From: Paenibacillus taichungensis
GTDB taxonomy: Bacteria; Bacillota; Bacilli; Paenibacillales; Paenibacillaceae
Direction of reading: 5' to 3'
Assembly: GCF_003287275.1 (NCBI RefSeq)
Contig: NZ_QEVW01000006.1
Location: 124,001 to 188,000, forward strand
DNA length: 64,000 nucleotides
Positions 35,252 through 43,599 of the stretch are shown here, one piece after another. How positions within the stretch are numbered: the stretch's first letter is position 1; every line of letters starts with the position of its first letter. The notes beneath the pieces were generated by a model. The model saw only the letters and a program-made list of their open reading frames with translations, was not told the DNA's origin and did not search any database. Position numbers and translations under genes: made by a program.

Positions 35252-35342
35252 TTGTGAAATTTTTCACTTCTAAGCGAACAATGCTTATGTGATTTATTTC
35301 ACTTTGTACATTCATTATAATGTGATATTTTTCACATTGCAA
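35252..35342 (-). promoter_or_regulatory. nox promoter with three Rex/FNR-like operators
   Basis: Minus-strand TTGCAA (35337-35342), 17 bases, TATAAT (35314-35319). Palindrome C (35320-35337, TGTGA-N6-TCACA) fills the spacer. Palindromes B (35287-35304) and A (35252-35269, TTGTGAAATTTTTCACTT) lie downstream in the leader. A repressor is more likely than an activator because the sites overlap or follow the promoter. Confidence 0.8.
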
Positions 35343-35519
35343 TAGGTTAATCAAAATAAATTTGTCGGATGTGGTTTTCTTTACGATCAGGCGAGTCATC
35401 GACTCATCTTCATTGACTTCAGTTTTCCCTGCTTATGGCTGGTTTATGCTCAAAATAAGTGTAGTAACTCCCGAGGAGACTCGTATATGGAGAGGATATT
35501 TCGCACTAAAAATTGTGTC

Positions 35520-35554
35520 AAAAAAAGCCTGTCCTCCAATCTGGAGGCAGGCTT
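35520..35554 (-). terminator. Terminator of the glutathione peroxidase gene
   Basis: Minus-strand stem AAGCCTGCCTCC / GGAGGACAGGCTT plus a T-run, 12 bases after the stop codon. Confidence 0.9.
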
Positions 35555-35565
35555 CTTCGTTCATT

Positions 35566-36048
35566 TTATACGCCAAGCAGCTTTTCAATCTCTGCAGTCA
35601 TGGCTTCAGGGGATTCTTTTGGTTCAACACGTCCTACAACTTCACCTTCACGATTCACGAGGAACTTGGTGAAATTCCATTGGATGCTATTGTCTTCGCC
35701 AACACCAGGTTGCTGCTCACGCAGATACTTGAACAATGGATGTGCATCTTCACCATTAACGTCGACCTTGGCAAACACGGGGAAATTAACGCCATAGTTG
35801 ATTTGGCAGAAGGATTCTGCTTCCTCACTTGTACCTGGCTCCTGGCCGCCAAACTGGTTACAAGGGAAACCCAGTACAACCAAGCCTTGATCACGATAGC
35901 GATCATAGAGCTTCTGCAATTCACCGTATTGTGGAGTCAGTCCACACTTGCTGGCCGTATTGGCGATCACCAATACTTTGCCTTGATACAGATCGAGTGG
36001 TACTTCCTGATTTGCGGTCGTTACCGCCTGATACGAATATACGGACAT
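35566..36048 (-). CDS. Glutathione peroxidase-like thiol peroxidase
   Basis: 160 aa, standard length. Peroxidatic Cys35 in 'NTASKCGLTPQ', the glutamine in 'GFPCNQFGGQEPG' and the tryptophan-asparagine in 'WNFTKFLV' complete the catalytic site of the GPx family. The extra cysteine in 'GFPCNQF' and another in 'FCQINYG' fit the thioredoxin-dependent bacterial type rather than true glutathione use. It reduces peroxides in the cytoplasm. GGGAGG lies eight bases upstream of ATG 36048, and a TATAAT -10 box is at 36135-36140 on the minus strand. Confidence 0.93.
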   Translation of the reverse strand: MSVYSYQAVTTANQEVPLDLYQGKVLVIANTASKCGLTPQYGELQKLYDRYRDQGLVVLGFPCNQFGGQEPGTSEEAESFCQINYGVNFPVFAKVDVNGEDAHPLFKYLREQQPGVGEDNSIQWNFTKFLVNREGEVVGRVEPKESPEAMTAEIEKLLGV

Positions 36049-36236
36049 GACTGATTCCTCCCATGAGTATGATGTAGGTTGGGCTGTTGTATGTACTGTA
36101 CCTAATGACCATGCGGCACACAGCCTGTCTCTATATTATAGACCTGAGGCGGTCAATTACCAAATCTGTGATTAAACCCTGCTCAAGTTCATATCGAAAA
36201 ACTTCGTTCATCGACATGGACATATTCCCTTCCCTT

Positions 36237-37049
36237 TTAGCCTGACTTCGCCGCCACAATAGCATCATAGCGCTCTTGCCGCTCTGCCTTGGTCAGTTTG
36301 GGACAACTGTAACAATAGTTCTGACCGCCATACACCTGATGGTGCAAGCAGCAGACTGGCTTCATCAGCATGGTTTCTCCAGGTTGATGCGGATTATCAA
36401 TTTCCACCGGTTTGAAGGTTAGCAGATTCCTTTTCAACCCCAGAATCTCTGGAGACATCGCGATTACATGCTCATACCCTTGTATAACCGCTTCACGTTC
36501 CGTCTCCGTGATATTCATCTGTAACGCTGTCGTTTTGAACCATCTCAGCATGGATGCGAGTTGTGCCCACATCTGACCTGGGTTTGCTCCACCAGCAACA
36601 GCCACGCCTTCAATCATTGGACGCAGCTGGTCACCGTAATATGCTGTTAATACATCATTACGCCAGGAGGATGGAACGACTTGTGATCCGCCCATCAGAT
36701 TCGGATGTGATTGCTCGGTTGCATTGTTCAGTTGAAATCCAATCGCCGGACGGCCATCCTTTACCTCCAGCTGCATATTTATGTTCTCCAAAGACAGATC
36801 CAGATAGGTGTCACATAATGCCGTCATGTAGTGAACCCCCATCATCAGGCCACGAACCGAATGCATGAAATAAACAGCCGCTGAGCGAATAGAATCGGCC
36901 CGAAGATGCTCATTATAAGTTTCCAGCATAAGCTTGGCTTGCTCCGGATGTCTTAATGCTGACAAAGGCATGCTAAAGATCGGTTCATCGAACGCAGCGG
37001 TGGTTATTCGTCCATATTGCTGTAACCAGGTGTAGTTGATTTCTCCCAT
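36237..37049 (-). CDS. FhuF-type siderophore-iron reductase
   Basis: 270-aa cytoplasmic protein. The C-terminal CC-x11-C-x2-C ('CCLHHQVYGGQNYCYSCP') is the unusual [2Fe-2S] ligand pattern of FhuF. The preceding region matches the ferric-iron reductase domain ('GGSQVVPSSWRND', 'MLRWFKTTALQMN'). FhuF-like proteins reduce ferric siderophore to release iron. AGGAGG nine bases before ATG 37049 sets the start; the upstream frame to 37124 lacks a site. It follows the siderophore ABC ATPase by 90 bases on the same strand and is probably under the same Fur-controlled promoter. Confidence 0.9.
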   Translation of the reverse strand: MGEINYTWLQQYGRITTAAFDEPIFSMPLSALRHPEQAKLMLETYNEHLRADSIRSAAVYFMHSVRGLMMGVHYMTALCDTYLDLSLENINMQLEVKDGRPAIGFQLNNATEQSHPNLMGGSQVVPSSWRNDVLTAYYGDQLRPMIEGVAVAGGANPGQMWAQLASMLRWFKTTALQMNITETEREAVIQGYEHVIAMSPEILGLKRNLLTFKPVEIDNPHQPGETMLMKPVCCLHHQVYGGQNYCYSCPKLTKAERQERYDAIVAAKSG

Positions 37050-37139
37050 TCCTGTAGACCTCCTAGAATGCGAATGAGCCGCGTGCATAACGCACAGCGG
37101 CTTCATTCTATAGTTTAGGACCACATATGGCCCGTTTCA

Positions 37140-38027
37140 TTAACTTCCTGTCGCGTGACGAACGCGTTGCTCTGTCAGTCCCCCAGCATGAACCATTGCA
37201 CTGTTCATGACCATTTGTTCTGGAGGTGCAGATTGCTGACGTTCACCCGCAAGGGCGTAAGGCAAGCAGAGCGGTACACCGGAACGTGGATCAATCACGA
37301 TATCAGCTTCGATGTTAAATACTTCGCGAAGCACATCGGAGTTCATAACCTCTACAGGTGAACCTGTAGCGATGGCTTTACCTTTTTTAATACCAATCAT
37401 GTGATGCGCATAACGGGAAGCATGGTTCAGGTCATGCACTACCATAACGATTGTACGGTTTGCTGTGGCATTCAATTGTTCCAGCAATTGCAGTACTTCA
37501 AGCTGGTGAGCCATATCCAGGAACGTTGTTGGCTCGTCCAGGAACAGAATGTCTGTCTCTTGTGCAAGAGCCATGGCAATCCAGGCACGTTGACGCTGTC
37601 CACCAGACAGTTGATCGATTGGACGATCGTGGAACTCCGTCATGCCTGTCACTTCGATAGCCCATTCAATCATGCGTTTGTCTTCAGCACGCATCGAACC
37701 AAAACCTTTTTGATAAGGGAACCGTCCGTAGGACACCAGTTCGGTTACGGTAAGTCCTTCAGGGGCTGTTGGATTTTGTGGCAAAATCGCAAGCTGCTTG
37801 GCTACTTCACGCGTGGACTGCTTATGGATGGACTTCCCGTCGAGCAATACACTACCTGCTTTTGGATTCATGATCCGTGCCATTGTTTTCAGGATGGTAG
37901 ACTTCCCTGAACCATTGGCTCCAACAAGTGCTGTGATTTTTCCTTGGGGAATTTGAATATTCAGATCTTCAACAATCAGTCTTTCCTCATAAGCGATATC
38001 CAGCTTGGACGTCTCCAGACGAAACAT
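37140..38027 (-). CDS. Iron-siderophore ABC importer ATPase (YusV/FecE-like)
   Basis: 295 aa. Walker A 'GANGSGKST' (about 36-44), Q-loop 'ILPQNPTAPEGLTV', signature 'LSGGQRQRAWIAMALAQ' and Walker B 'ILFLDEPT' define a siderophore/B12-type ATPase. It has about 30 extra C-terminal residues. It stands without permease genes, like B. subtilis YusV, an orphan ATPase shared by several siderophore importers. That fits the solitary binding protein at 16 kb. GAGGGA precedes ATG 38027. A perfect Fur box lies in its promoter. Confidence 0.93.
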   Translation of the reverse strand: MFRLETSKLDIAYEERLIVEDLNIQIPQGKITALVGANGSGKSTILKTMARIMNPKAGSVLLDGKSIHKQSTREVAKQLAILPQNPTAPEGLTVTELVSYGRFPYQKGFGSMRAEDKRMIEWAIEVTGMTEFHDRPIDQLSGGQRQRAWIAMALAQETDILFLDEPTTFLDMAHQLEVLQLLEQLNATANRTIVMVVHDLNHASRYAHHMIGIKKGKAIATGSPVEVMNSDVLREVFNIEADIVIDPRSGVPLCLPYALAGERQQSAPPEQMVMNSAMVHAGGLTEQRVRHATGS

Positions 38028-38132
38028 GCGATCATCCCTCTCTCATTTATCCCGGTTATGTATTCCGGCTATGACAACGAAAACGAAATTTTAATTCAGC
38101 GTATTTCCGGCGCAACAAGATCTTATACTCTA

Positions 38133-38162
38133 AAGATACTGATAATCATTATCATTTGTCAA
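38133..38162 (-). promoter_or_regulatory. Fur-controlled promoter of the siderophore ATPase-fhuF operon
   Basis: Minus-strand TTGACA (38157-38162) and TATCTT (38133-38138) with an 18-base spacer. The perfect 7-1-7 Fur box TGATAATCATTATCA (38140-38154) fills the spacer, so strong iron repression is expected. The rest of the 433-base intergenic region up to 38390 shows nothing I can support. Confidence 0.9.
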
Positions 38163-38393
38163 CACCAAATACCAAATTCCTTGATGGTTGGGAACTATTT
38201 TTGAAGTGTTTTACTAGAAATCGGTCAGATTGTCCGCACTTTATGTGAGAGCTTTTCTCATCGTGTACGTGCATTTCATCGCTTGGCGTTGGCCGAACCT
38301 GCCCAGCATCTTAATAATGTGTCTGAATTGTGAAAAATAGACCTGTATTGATTCATTTCGTAAATGTCCTACCCATCACTTGTGCAAAACAAA

Positions 38394-38431
38394 AATACAG
38401 CCCCTTCGAAATTCATCGAGGTGGCTGTATT
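38394..38431 (-). terminator. Terminator of the tubulin-like/GTPase operon
   Basis: Minus-strand stem AATACAGCC / GGCTGTATT with inner CTCGA/TCGAA pairing, followed by TTTTTGTTTT, 30 bases after the last gene of the operon. Confidence 0.85.
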
Positions 38432-38460
38432 CACATTTATAACATATTCAATAATTCGGC

Positions 38461-41400
38461 TTAGAGCTTCGGTTCCAAGACCAGGTTGATCACGGTCGTT
38501 CCACTCTGAACACTCACGATGTCCTTTAGATCAAAATCGGCCGGAAGCTCCACTTGGTGCCCATAAGGATAGAGACGGTCTGCTTCGGCAACCGTCAGGT
38601 TCTCCACAGAAGATGAATCTGCTCCTGTAGACTGAGGCGAATCTGAAGAAGTACCGTCTGCATCTCCCTGTGCTGTGCCTTCATCCGTAGTGTCAGATGT
38701 TGTACCCGTACCTGTCGCTGTGCTCCCTGCTGCCGGATCTGAAGTGTTTCCCTCCGATGAGGCTGAGTCTGCCCCTTGCTCGGCTTCTCCGCTCTGCTGA
38801 GTGTCGTTCGCAGTATCGGTAGAAGAACCTGCAGAGCTTCCTTCAGGCGTACCCTCTGAGCTGTTTCCAGCTGTACCTTCCCCATCCGGCTCCTCATTTC
38901 GGTTGAAACTCTCCCATTCACCCTCAGCATGGAGCTGCTGTGTAGTACCATCTTTCAAGTTCCATTGGAGAGTATTCGTTTGCAAAGCGTTGCTGTCCGT
39001 TTCATTTCTGTAACGGATCACCAACTGGGCAGGCGTCTGTGTACCATCGTCCGCTTCGGACGCCGGAACGAGATAGGCGATCTGTTCAGCGAGCTCCACC
39101 TCAGGTTCAGCGGGAACAGCCGGCTCCTGAGTCGGTGGAGGTGAGGCGGCAGGTGTCTCCGCCTTATCCCCTATCAAGGCATACGTGCCTCCAGCTATAC
39201 CTAGGATCAGGATGACAATGACCGATCCTAGAAAAAGGTTCTTCCTTTTACCTGTCAGCATGCGCACCAGCGGGGAAGCCAACTCTGTTTTGGCGCGGTC
39301 GTAGGCCGGCTTCATCGTCTTGCTTGCTCTGGCATAATAAGGTTTGAAAGCTGACTTTGACTTAAAAGCTTCGCGGTCATGGGCCTTGAAATAGGCCACG
39401 ATTGCATCCGAGTATCCCTTATGCGCATGGGAACCACGAATAAACAAGCGTTGATTCCCCGACCACTCCATGAATTGATATAACACTTCTGTACGTCCTG
39501 AACTACTGTAGATAAATTCAATAAGACCTGGATAATCGAGCCTGTTGCTGCTACTGCCACCGCGATAGAAAGCCAGCGGCAGGGCTTCAAATGCAGCCGT
39601 ATCTGGGCGATCGCGAAGCTCTCCAGCAAGCCAGCGACGCGACCAGCGCTGGAGCTCATTACGTTCGGCCAAAGAGAGGGATTCCAGTTCCTCTTCGTCA
39701 CGCCCCTCACCGCTAAGCCATGCTCTCGCTGCCAGCATCATGTTTGTACGCGCAGATACATCTGAGCCCTGGCGAGCAGCCCAGTCCCGAACCTCGTTTC
39801 CGTGCAACAAAATATCAATGCTTAACAGTTGTTCACGGTTAACCCGCTCCAGATCGAGATCCTGGATCATAAACAAGTTAATAACGTAAGCCAGCTTATC
39901 TGCGAGCCGGGTTAAATCCTCCTGATACGCTGGTGGTTGGACAGCGGACCCAGGTCCACCTTTCCGGTTAGTGCGAACTGAAGCTCCAGACTGCCCAATT
40001 CGGGCGGTAATCCCCGTGTCTAGGGAGCCTGGAACTGGTAAACGATCCAATACACTGACCCGCTTAAGTGCCTCATTGGCAGACTGAACAGGGTTGGGTG
40101 CAGAACACAAACGTTCACGCAGCTCCGTTCCTGTCCGTTCCAGCAAGAAACTATTGTGGATGGCAGACGGGTGAGATGTAATCCATCTCTGGATCACTTC
40201 CACAACGTCGGCAGCTGATTCTGTGCGTTTCAACTGATTATCCAGATAGGGCTCGAACAACAGCTTGGTCAGTGATTCGTTCGCCAGCACTTTGTCGAAG
40301 AAAGCATGGCTTAACAGGCTGTCCCGATCCAGCAAGCCATAAAGTTCCTGCACAGCACGCATACGTTTCTGCGAACGGGCGTTATTAACGCCATAGATGA
40401 AATAATCCACGATTCGGGACTGTACGACTGGCGCAGCGACCCGGAAATACTCCCCGATGCGTGCTGCAACCGATTCTTCAGGTACATTCTCCCGTTTGAC
40501 GCTGTCCAGCTCACGACTGAGCAACGTCAGGAACAACTCGTTCAAGCGAGAACGTTGTTGCGCTCCGCCTTCCGGTTTCAAGTAGGTGAGCAATCCACTC
40601 AGGACATCGCTTTTGTTATCCAGGTACAACTCTTCCATCCCCTGCTCCAGGCGATAGAACATAGAAAGTTCCCCGTATGCTTCAATGGAGAGCTCCCGTC
40701 CAGGTTCCATTCCTGACAGCATCTCATCCGCAAAAGCATAAAATGAATCGGCTGCCGCAGGTTCATGCAGCAAGGACCAGGCGAATTCCGCATAAGGAAG
40801 CTTCGCCACAGATGCATCTGCATGGGTAACTCTGCCCGATACCAGATCAAAGGTAAAATCCTTCTCCGTGTTCCGATCTTTCGGACGCAGCGTGCCCCGC
40901 TCCACAAACTGGAGGTGAATGCCTTTCTTCGCCTGCGGCTCCTTCGCAAACGTCATAAAGCCGAGCTGCCGCCGGAACGCATAAGGCAGCGCCGCATATA
41001 ACAAACGCAGCAGTCCCTTGGCTCCGGCTGTAACTTCCTCAGCTGGCACGTCCAGCGCAATATATACCTTTCGGCGTGTCGCTATAGCCTGCATAACGGC
41101 GTAAAGCAGCCGCTTGAATACCACTTCGTTCATTTTCAAAGCGGCAAGGGTTTGATCTGGAGAGCCTTGTCCAACACCAGCTGCTCGTGGCAATTCATGA
41201 AGCGATGGCAGCACTGTACCTTGTTCGATGTCATAGGACGTGGCGAACACAGCATCCAGCCAGCCGCCTTGCTTCATCTGCTCTTCCGAGCGTTCAGGAG
41301 ACAAGACATAGTTATGAGCGAAAAAGGCGCTGCGCAGCCCGGTGAAATCGGCCGATTGGTACACATTTTGCCCAAGAATCATCTCCCCGCTCTCCAGATG

Positions 41401-41631
41401 CAGCAAGTGAATGGATGGGGGGAACTTCGTCTCATCCTTCTCACTCCGCCCCGTCAGCTCCGCTGGAGCGTCATAAACGCAGTAGGGATGAAGCACTTTT
41501 TTGATAAAAGAAGGGTCCAGTCCCGGCGATGCGGCAACCGTATCGAACCCCTCCGTTGTGCGAAACACCCCGCGCCGCTCTCGAGTATACAGCTGTTGTT
41601 CAATTGGCGGGGTTATGGAAGAACGCATCAT
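38461..41631 (-). CDS. GAP1-N2-like GTPase-associated membrane protein
   Basis: 1056 aa, last gene of the large operon. The N-terminal 'QQLYTRERRGVFRTTEGF', with '-VAASPGL' after it, resembles the GTPase-associated protein 1 N-terminal domain (GAP1-N2) that accompanies Double-GTPase proteins. A long helical middle follows (to about 790). One membrane segment is at about 796-818 ('FLGSVIVILILGIAGGTYAL'), then a Pro/Glu stretch, a Ser/Gly/Thr/Asp low-complexity linker (about 914-1010) and a short C-terminal beta unit, presumably outside. The start ATG overlaps the GTPase stop (ATGA), so the two are translationally coupled. A GTPase effector or adaptor role is inferred; the family assignment is from pattern memory, not a search. 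Confidence 0.7.
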   Translation of the reverse strand: MMRSSITPPIEQQLYTRERRGVFRTTEGFDTVAASPGLDPSFIKKVLHPYCVYDAPAELTGRSEKDETKFPPSIHLLHLESGEMILGQNVYQSADFTGLRSAFFAHNYVLSPERSEEQMKQGGWLDAVFATSYDIEQGTVLPSLHELPRAAGVGQGSPDQTLAALKMNEVVFKRLLYAVMQAIATRRKVYIALDVPAEEVTAGAKGLLRLLYAALPYAFRRQLGFMTFAKEPQAKKGIHLQFVERGTLRPKDRNTEKDFTFDLVSGRVTHADASVAKLPYAEFAWSLLHEPAAADSFYAFADEMLSGMEPGRELSIEAYGELSMFYRLEQGMEELYLDNKSDVLSGLLTYLKPEGGAQQRSRLNELFLTLLSRELDSVKRENVPEESVAARIGEYFRVAAPVVQSRIVDYFIYGVNNARSQKRMRAVQELYGLLDRDSLLSHAFFDKVLANESLTKLLFEPYLDNQLKRTESAADVVEVIQRWITSHPSAIHNSFLLERTGTELRERLCSAPNPVQSANEALKRVSVLDRLPVPGSLDTGITARIGQSGASVRTNRKGGPGSAVQPPAYQEDLTRLADKLAYVINLFMIQDLDLERVNREQLLSIDILLHGNEVRDWAARQGSDVSARTNMMLAARAWLSGEGRDEEELESLSLAERNELQRWSRRWLAGELRDRPDTAAFEALPLAFYRGGSSSNRLDYPGLIEFIYSSSGRTEVLYQFMEWSGNQRLFIRGSHAHKGYSDAIVAYFKAHDREAFKSKSAFKPYYARASKTMKPAYDRAKTELASPLVRMLTGKRKNLFLGSVIVILILGIAGGTYALIGDKAETPAASPPPTQEPAVPAEPEVELAEQIAYLVPASEADDGTQTPAQLVIRYRNETDSNALQTNTLQWNLKDGTTQQLHAEGEWESFNRNEEPDGEGTAGNSSEGTPEGSSAGSSTDTANDTQQSGEAEQGADSASSEGNTSDPAAGSTATGTGTTSDTTDEGTAQGDADGTSSDSPQSTGADSSSVENLTVAEADRLYPYGHQVELPADFDLKDIVSVQSGTTVINLVLEPKL

Positions 41632-42887
41632 CCCACTCTCCCCTCAATGTACTTCAGCTTGTACAGCAGCCAGAGGAATGGCTCATCGACACGGATTGGG
41701 CTGACCACACCTTGCAGCTTCATATCCACCGGATTACTTCCCAGCGCAGACACCGCAAAGTAAGCCGTATCCTTAAAGTACACATCCATCGTGCCTTTAA
41801 ACGGACGGTCCACCTTCTCGATAAAACGTCGGATCTCCCCGTCGATATTTTCGAATTCGGTCAGGTCAAACCAGTCGCGGTGCACCATGTTGCGGAACAC
41901 ATTACTGTTGGATTTGATATAATCGCCCTCTTCGTCCTTGAGGGAATGCAGCATGTCGCTTTTGGTGAGTACAACGGCTGTCGGAATATTCGTCTTGGCT
42001 TTGTCCTGGTATGCAATAAAGTCACCGAACATCGTTAACACCACATCACGCGGCTCATCGTATCTTGGCGTCCACTCGCCCGGCTCGTTGCCAAGGTTGA
42101 TACGGATTTTGTCCCGAATGGAACGAATCTGAAGCGGGTCCACCATGAACAGAATGCCTGCCGAGTTCTTGATATGCTGCCCGTGAAGTCCCAGATAATC
42201 CTGCTCCACCATACCTTCACCAGCGACGTCAAAGAACACCAGTGTCAGCGGAGCTTTATCTTCATCCTTGAATACAAATTGGAAAATAAACGGCTCCTGC
42301 AGTTTCTCCTTCTGCGTTGAATCCAGCAAATCACCCCGCTCGAATAGCGGTTCTTCATAATCGGCACGGAACCGGCGGCTAATCTCCGCATTCAGCGGCA
42401 TGCAGGCCGCATCAAAATGATCGGCTGTGTAATGCTGCAATGTATGAATCAATGAAGTCATGTAGACGGATTTACCCACCTGGGATGCTCCAATAATGGA
42501 AATGATATTGCTTGGTGCCTTGCCTGCTGTGACAGGCAGCTCGTTATGACACTGTGGACACAGCCGACGCCGTGTAACGACACCGTAACGATCGTTCAGT
42601 CCCATCACAATGTTATCCGAATAGATGCGATGTTCCTCAGGTACATCATGCGGAGCCAGCACGGCCTCCATATCAAACACCGTATCCAGTCCAAACCGTT
42701 CGCGATATCGATTCAGCTTCGCATCTTCCCCAAGTGCGTAGTCCTCATCGTCATCGCGATGATGTGCAGCCCGGAACACAACCTCCTCTGGTGAAAACTT
42801 GCTGAAACAATACGGACATACGATATCGTAAAACAACGGCCGCTCTTCCGGCTGCTGTCTCTTCAAAAACCGACTAAAAAAGCTCAT
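41628..42887 (-). CDS. Zinc-ribbon P-loop GTPase (Double-GTPase-2 type)
   Basis: 419 aa. C24-x2-C27 and C110-x2-C113 make a split zinc ribbon. The GTPase core has G1 'GASQVGKS' (133-140), G3 'DVAGEG' (220-225) and G4 'TKSD' (308-311), a complete TRAFAC-like nucleotide site with G4 specifying guanine. The two-cysteine-pair, single-P-loop layout matches the Double-GTPase-2 domain family. ATG 42887 has GGAGGGG upstream. It is coupled to the GAP1-like gene and lies 44 bases after the beta-rich gene. A regulatory switch for the operon's large proteins is the natural inference. Confidence 0.82.
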   Translation of the reverse strand: MSFFSRFLKRQQPEERPLFYDIVCPYCFSKFSPEEVVFRAAHHRDDDEDYALGEDAKLNRYRERFGLDTVFDMEAVLAPHDVPEEHRIYSDNIVMGLNDRYGVVTRRRLCPQCHNELPVTAGKAPSNIISIIGASQVGKSVYMTSLIHTLQHYTADHFDAACMPLNAEISRRFRADYEEPLFERGDLLDSTQKEKLQEPFIFQFVFKDEDKAPLTLVFFDVAGEGMVEQDYLGLHGQHIKNSAGILFMVDPLQIRSIRDKIRINLGNEPGEWTPRYDEPRDVVLTMFGDFIAYQDKAKTNIPTAVVLTKSDMLHSLKDEEGDYIKSNSNVFRNMVHRDWFDLTEFENIDGEIRRFIEKVDRPFKGTMDVYFKDTAYFAVSALGSNPVDMKLQGVVSPIRVDEPFLWLLYKLKYIEGRVG

Positions 42888-42931
42888 AGCCACTCCCCTC
42901 CCCTGATCAGTTAGACAAAAAGCCCAACCAT

Positions 42932-43579
42932 CTAGTCTGATATAAGCCTATAGGCGGCTCCATACTTTGGTCCGTCCGTGAAGAACAGCCTCACGTAATC
43001 GTCCTTGGCGACCTCGACGGGTGGCATCTCATTTCTCCCTGGAGCAAAATCACTCACAAAAGGGTACACCGTGCCATCTTCCTTATTCAACGGAACCCCG
43101 CCTTGCTTGCGAACATAACAGAGCGCCTCCTTCGGAACAGGTGCTTCCGTTGTGACGGTCATCAATACACTTTTTCGCTTCTGAAAAAAACCGCTCTTGT
43201 ATCGGATCGAAAAGCGAATATCCGCCTTGCCTGCACTGGCAACTACCGTGTTGTCTCCATCATGCTGACGCACCAGAACCGGCCCGTCTTCCTGCATTTG
43301 ACACACATACACCGTGTACCGAATGGCACCAAAACCCGTGATTCGATCCGTATATCCATTGCTCGCCTTATATTCTTCTTTCGTATATAACTTCAGCTTG
43401 CCCTGTGCAGTCTGTTCCCCGGTACGATCATCACCCATCATATCGAGCTCCAGCCGTTCAACATATACAGCTTCCACGCTCTCTGGCCAGAGCCAGCGAA
43501 GTGTACACTGGCTCTCATCCACTGCAAGTGTCAGTCTGCGAATCAGGGGCGCTGAAGGGTCTGCATCCGTAAAACGCAT
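42932..43579 (-). CDS. Small beta-rich protein of the GTPase/tubulin operon
   Basis: 215 aa, no signal peptide or membrane segment, no recognised family. Alternating strands predominate; the N-terminal 'LTLAVDESQCTLRWLWPE', followed by 'AVYVERLELD', resembles an Fn3-like or other immunoglobulin-type sandwich, and the end 'DDYVRLFFTDGPKYGAAYRL' is also strand-rich. GGAGG lies ten bases before ATG 43579. It sits 20 bases after the vWA gene and 44 before the GTPase gene, so it is certainly part of the operon. Likely an adaptor or ligand-binding subunit, but this is inference from position. Confidence 0.75.
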   Translation of the reverse strand: MRFTDADPSAPLIRRLTLAVDESQCTLRWLWPESVEAVYVERLELDMMGDDRTGEQTAQGKLKLYTKEEYKASNGYTDRITGFGAIRYTVYVCQMQEDGPVLVRQHDGDNTVVASAGKADIRFSIRYKSGFFQKRKSVLMTVTTEAPVPKEALCYVRKQGGVPLNKEDGTVYPFVSDFAPGRNEMPPVEVAKDDYVRLFFTDGPKYGAAYRLISD

Positions 43580-43599
43580 CTATCGCCTACCTCCAGACG

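Noticed and set aside
35196..35399. N-terminal extension of the NADH oxidase reading frame to 35399
   Set aside because: It would run through the promoter and operators. ATG 35195 has a good ribosome binding site and places the redox cysteine at residue 42, as in the family.
38163..38390. A gene or RNA in the gap between the siderophore ATPase promoter and the operon terminator
   Set aside because: No open frame with a start signal and no stable hairpin was seen.
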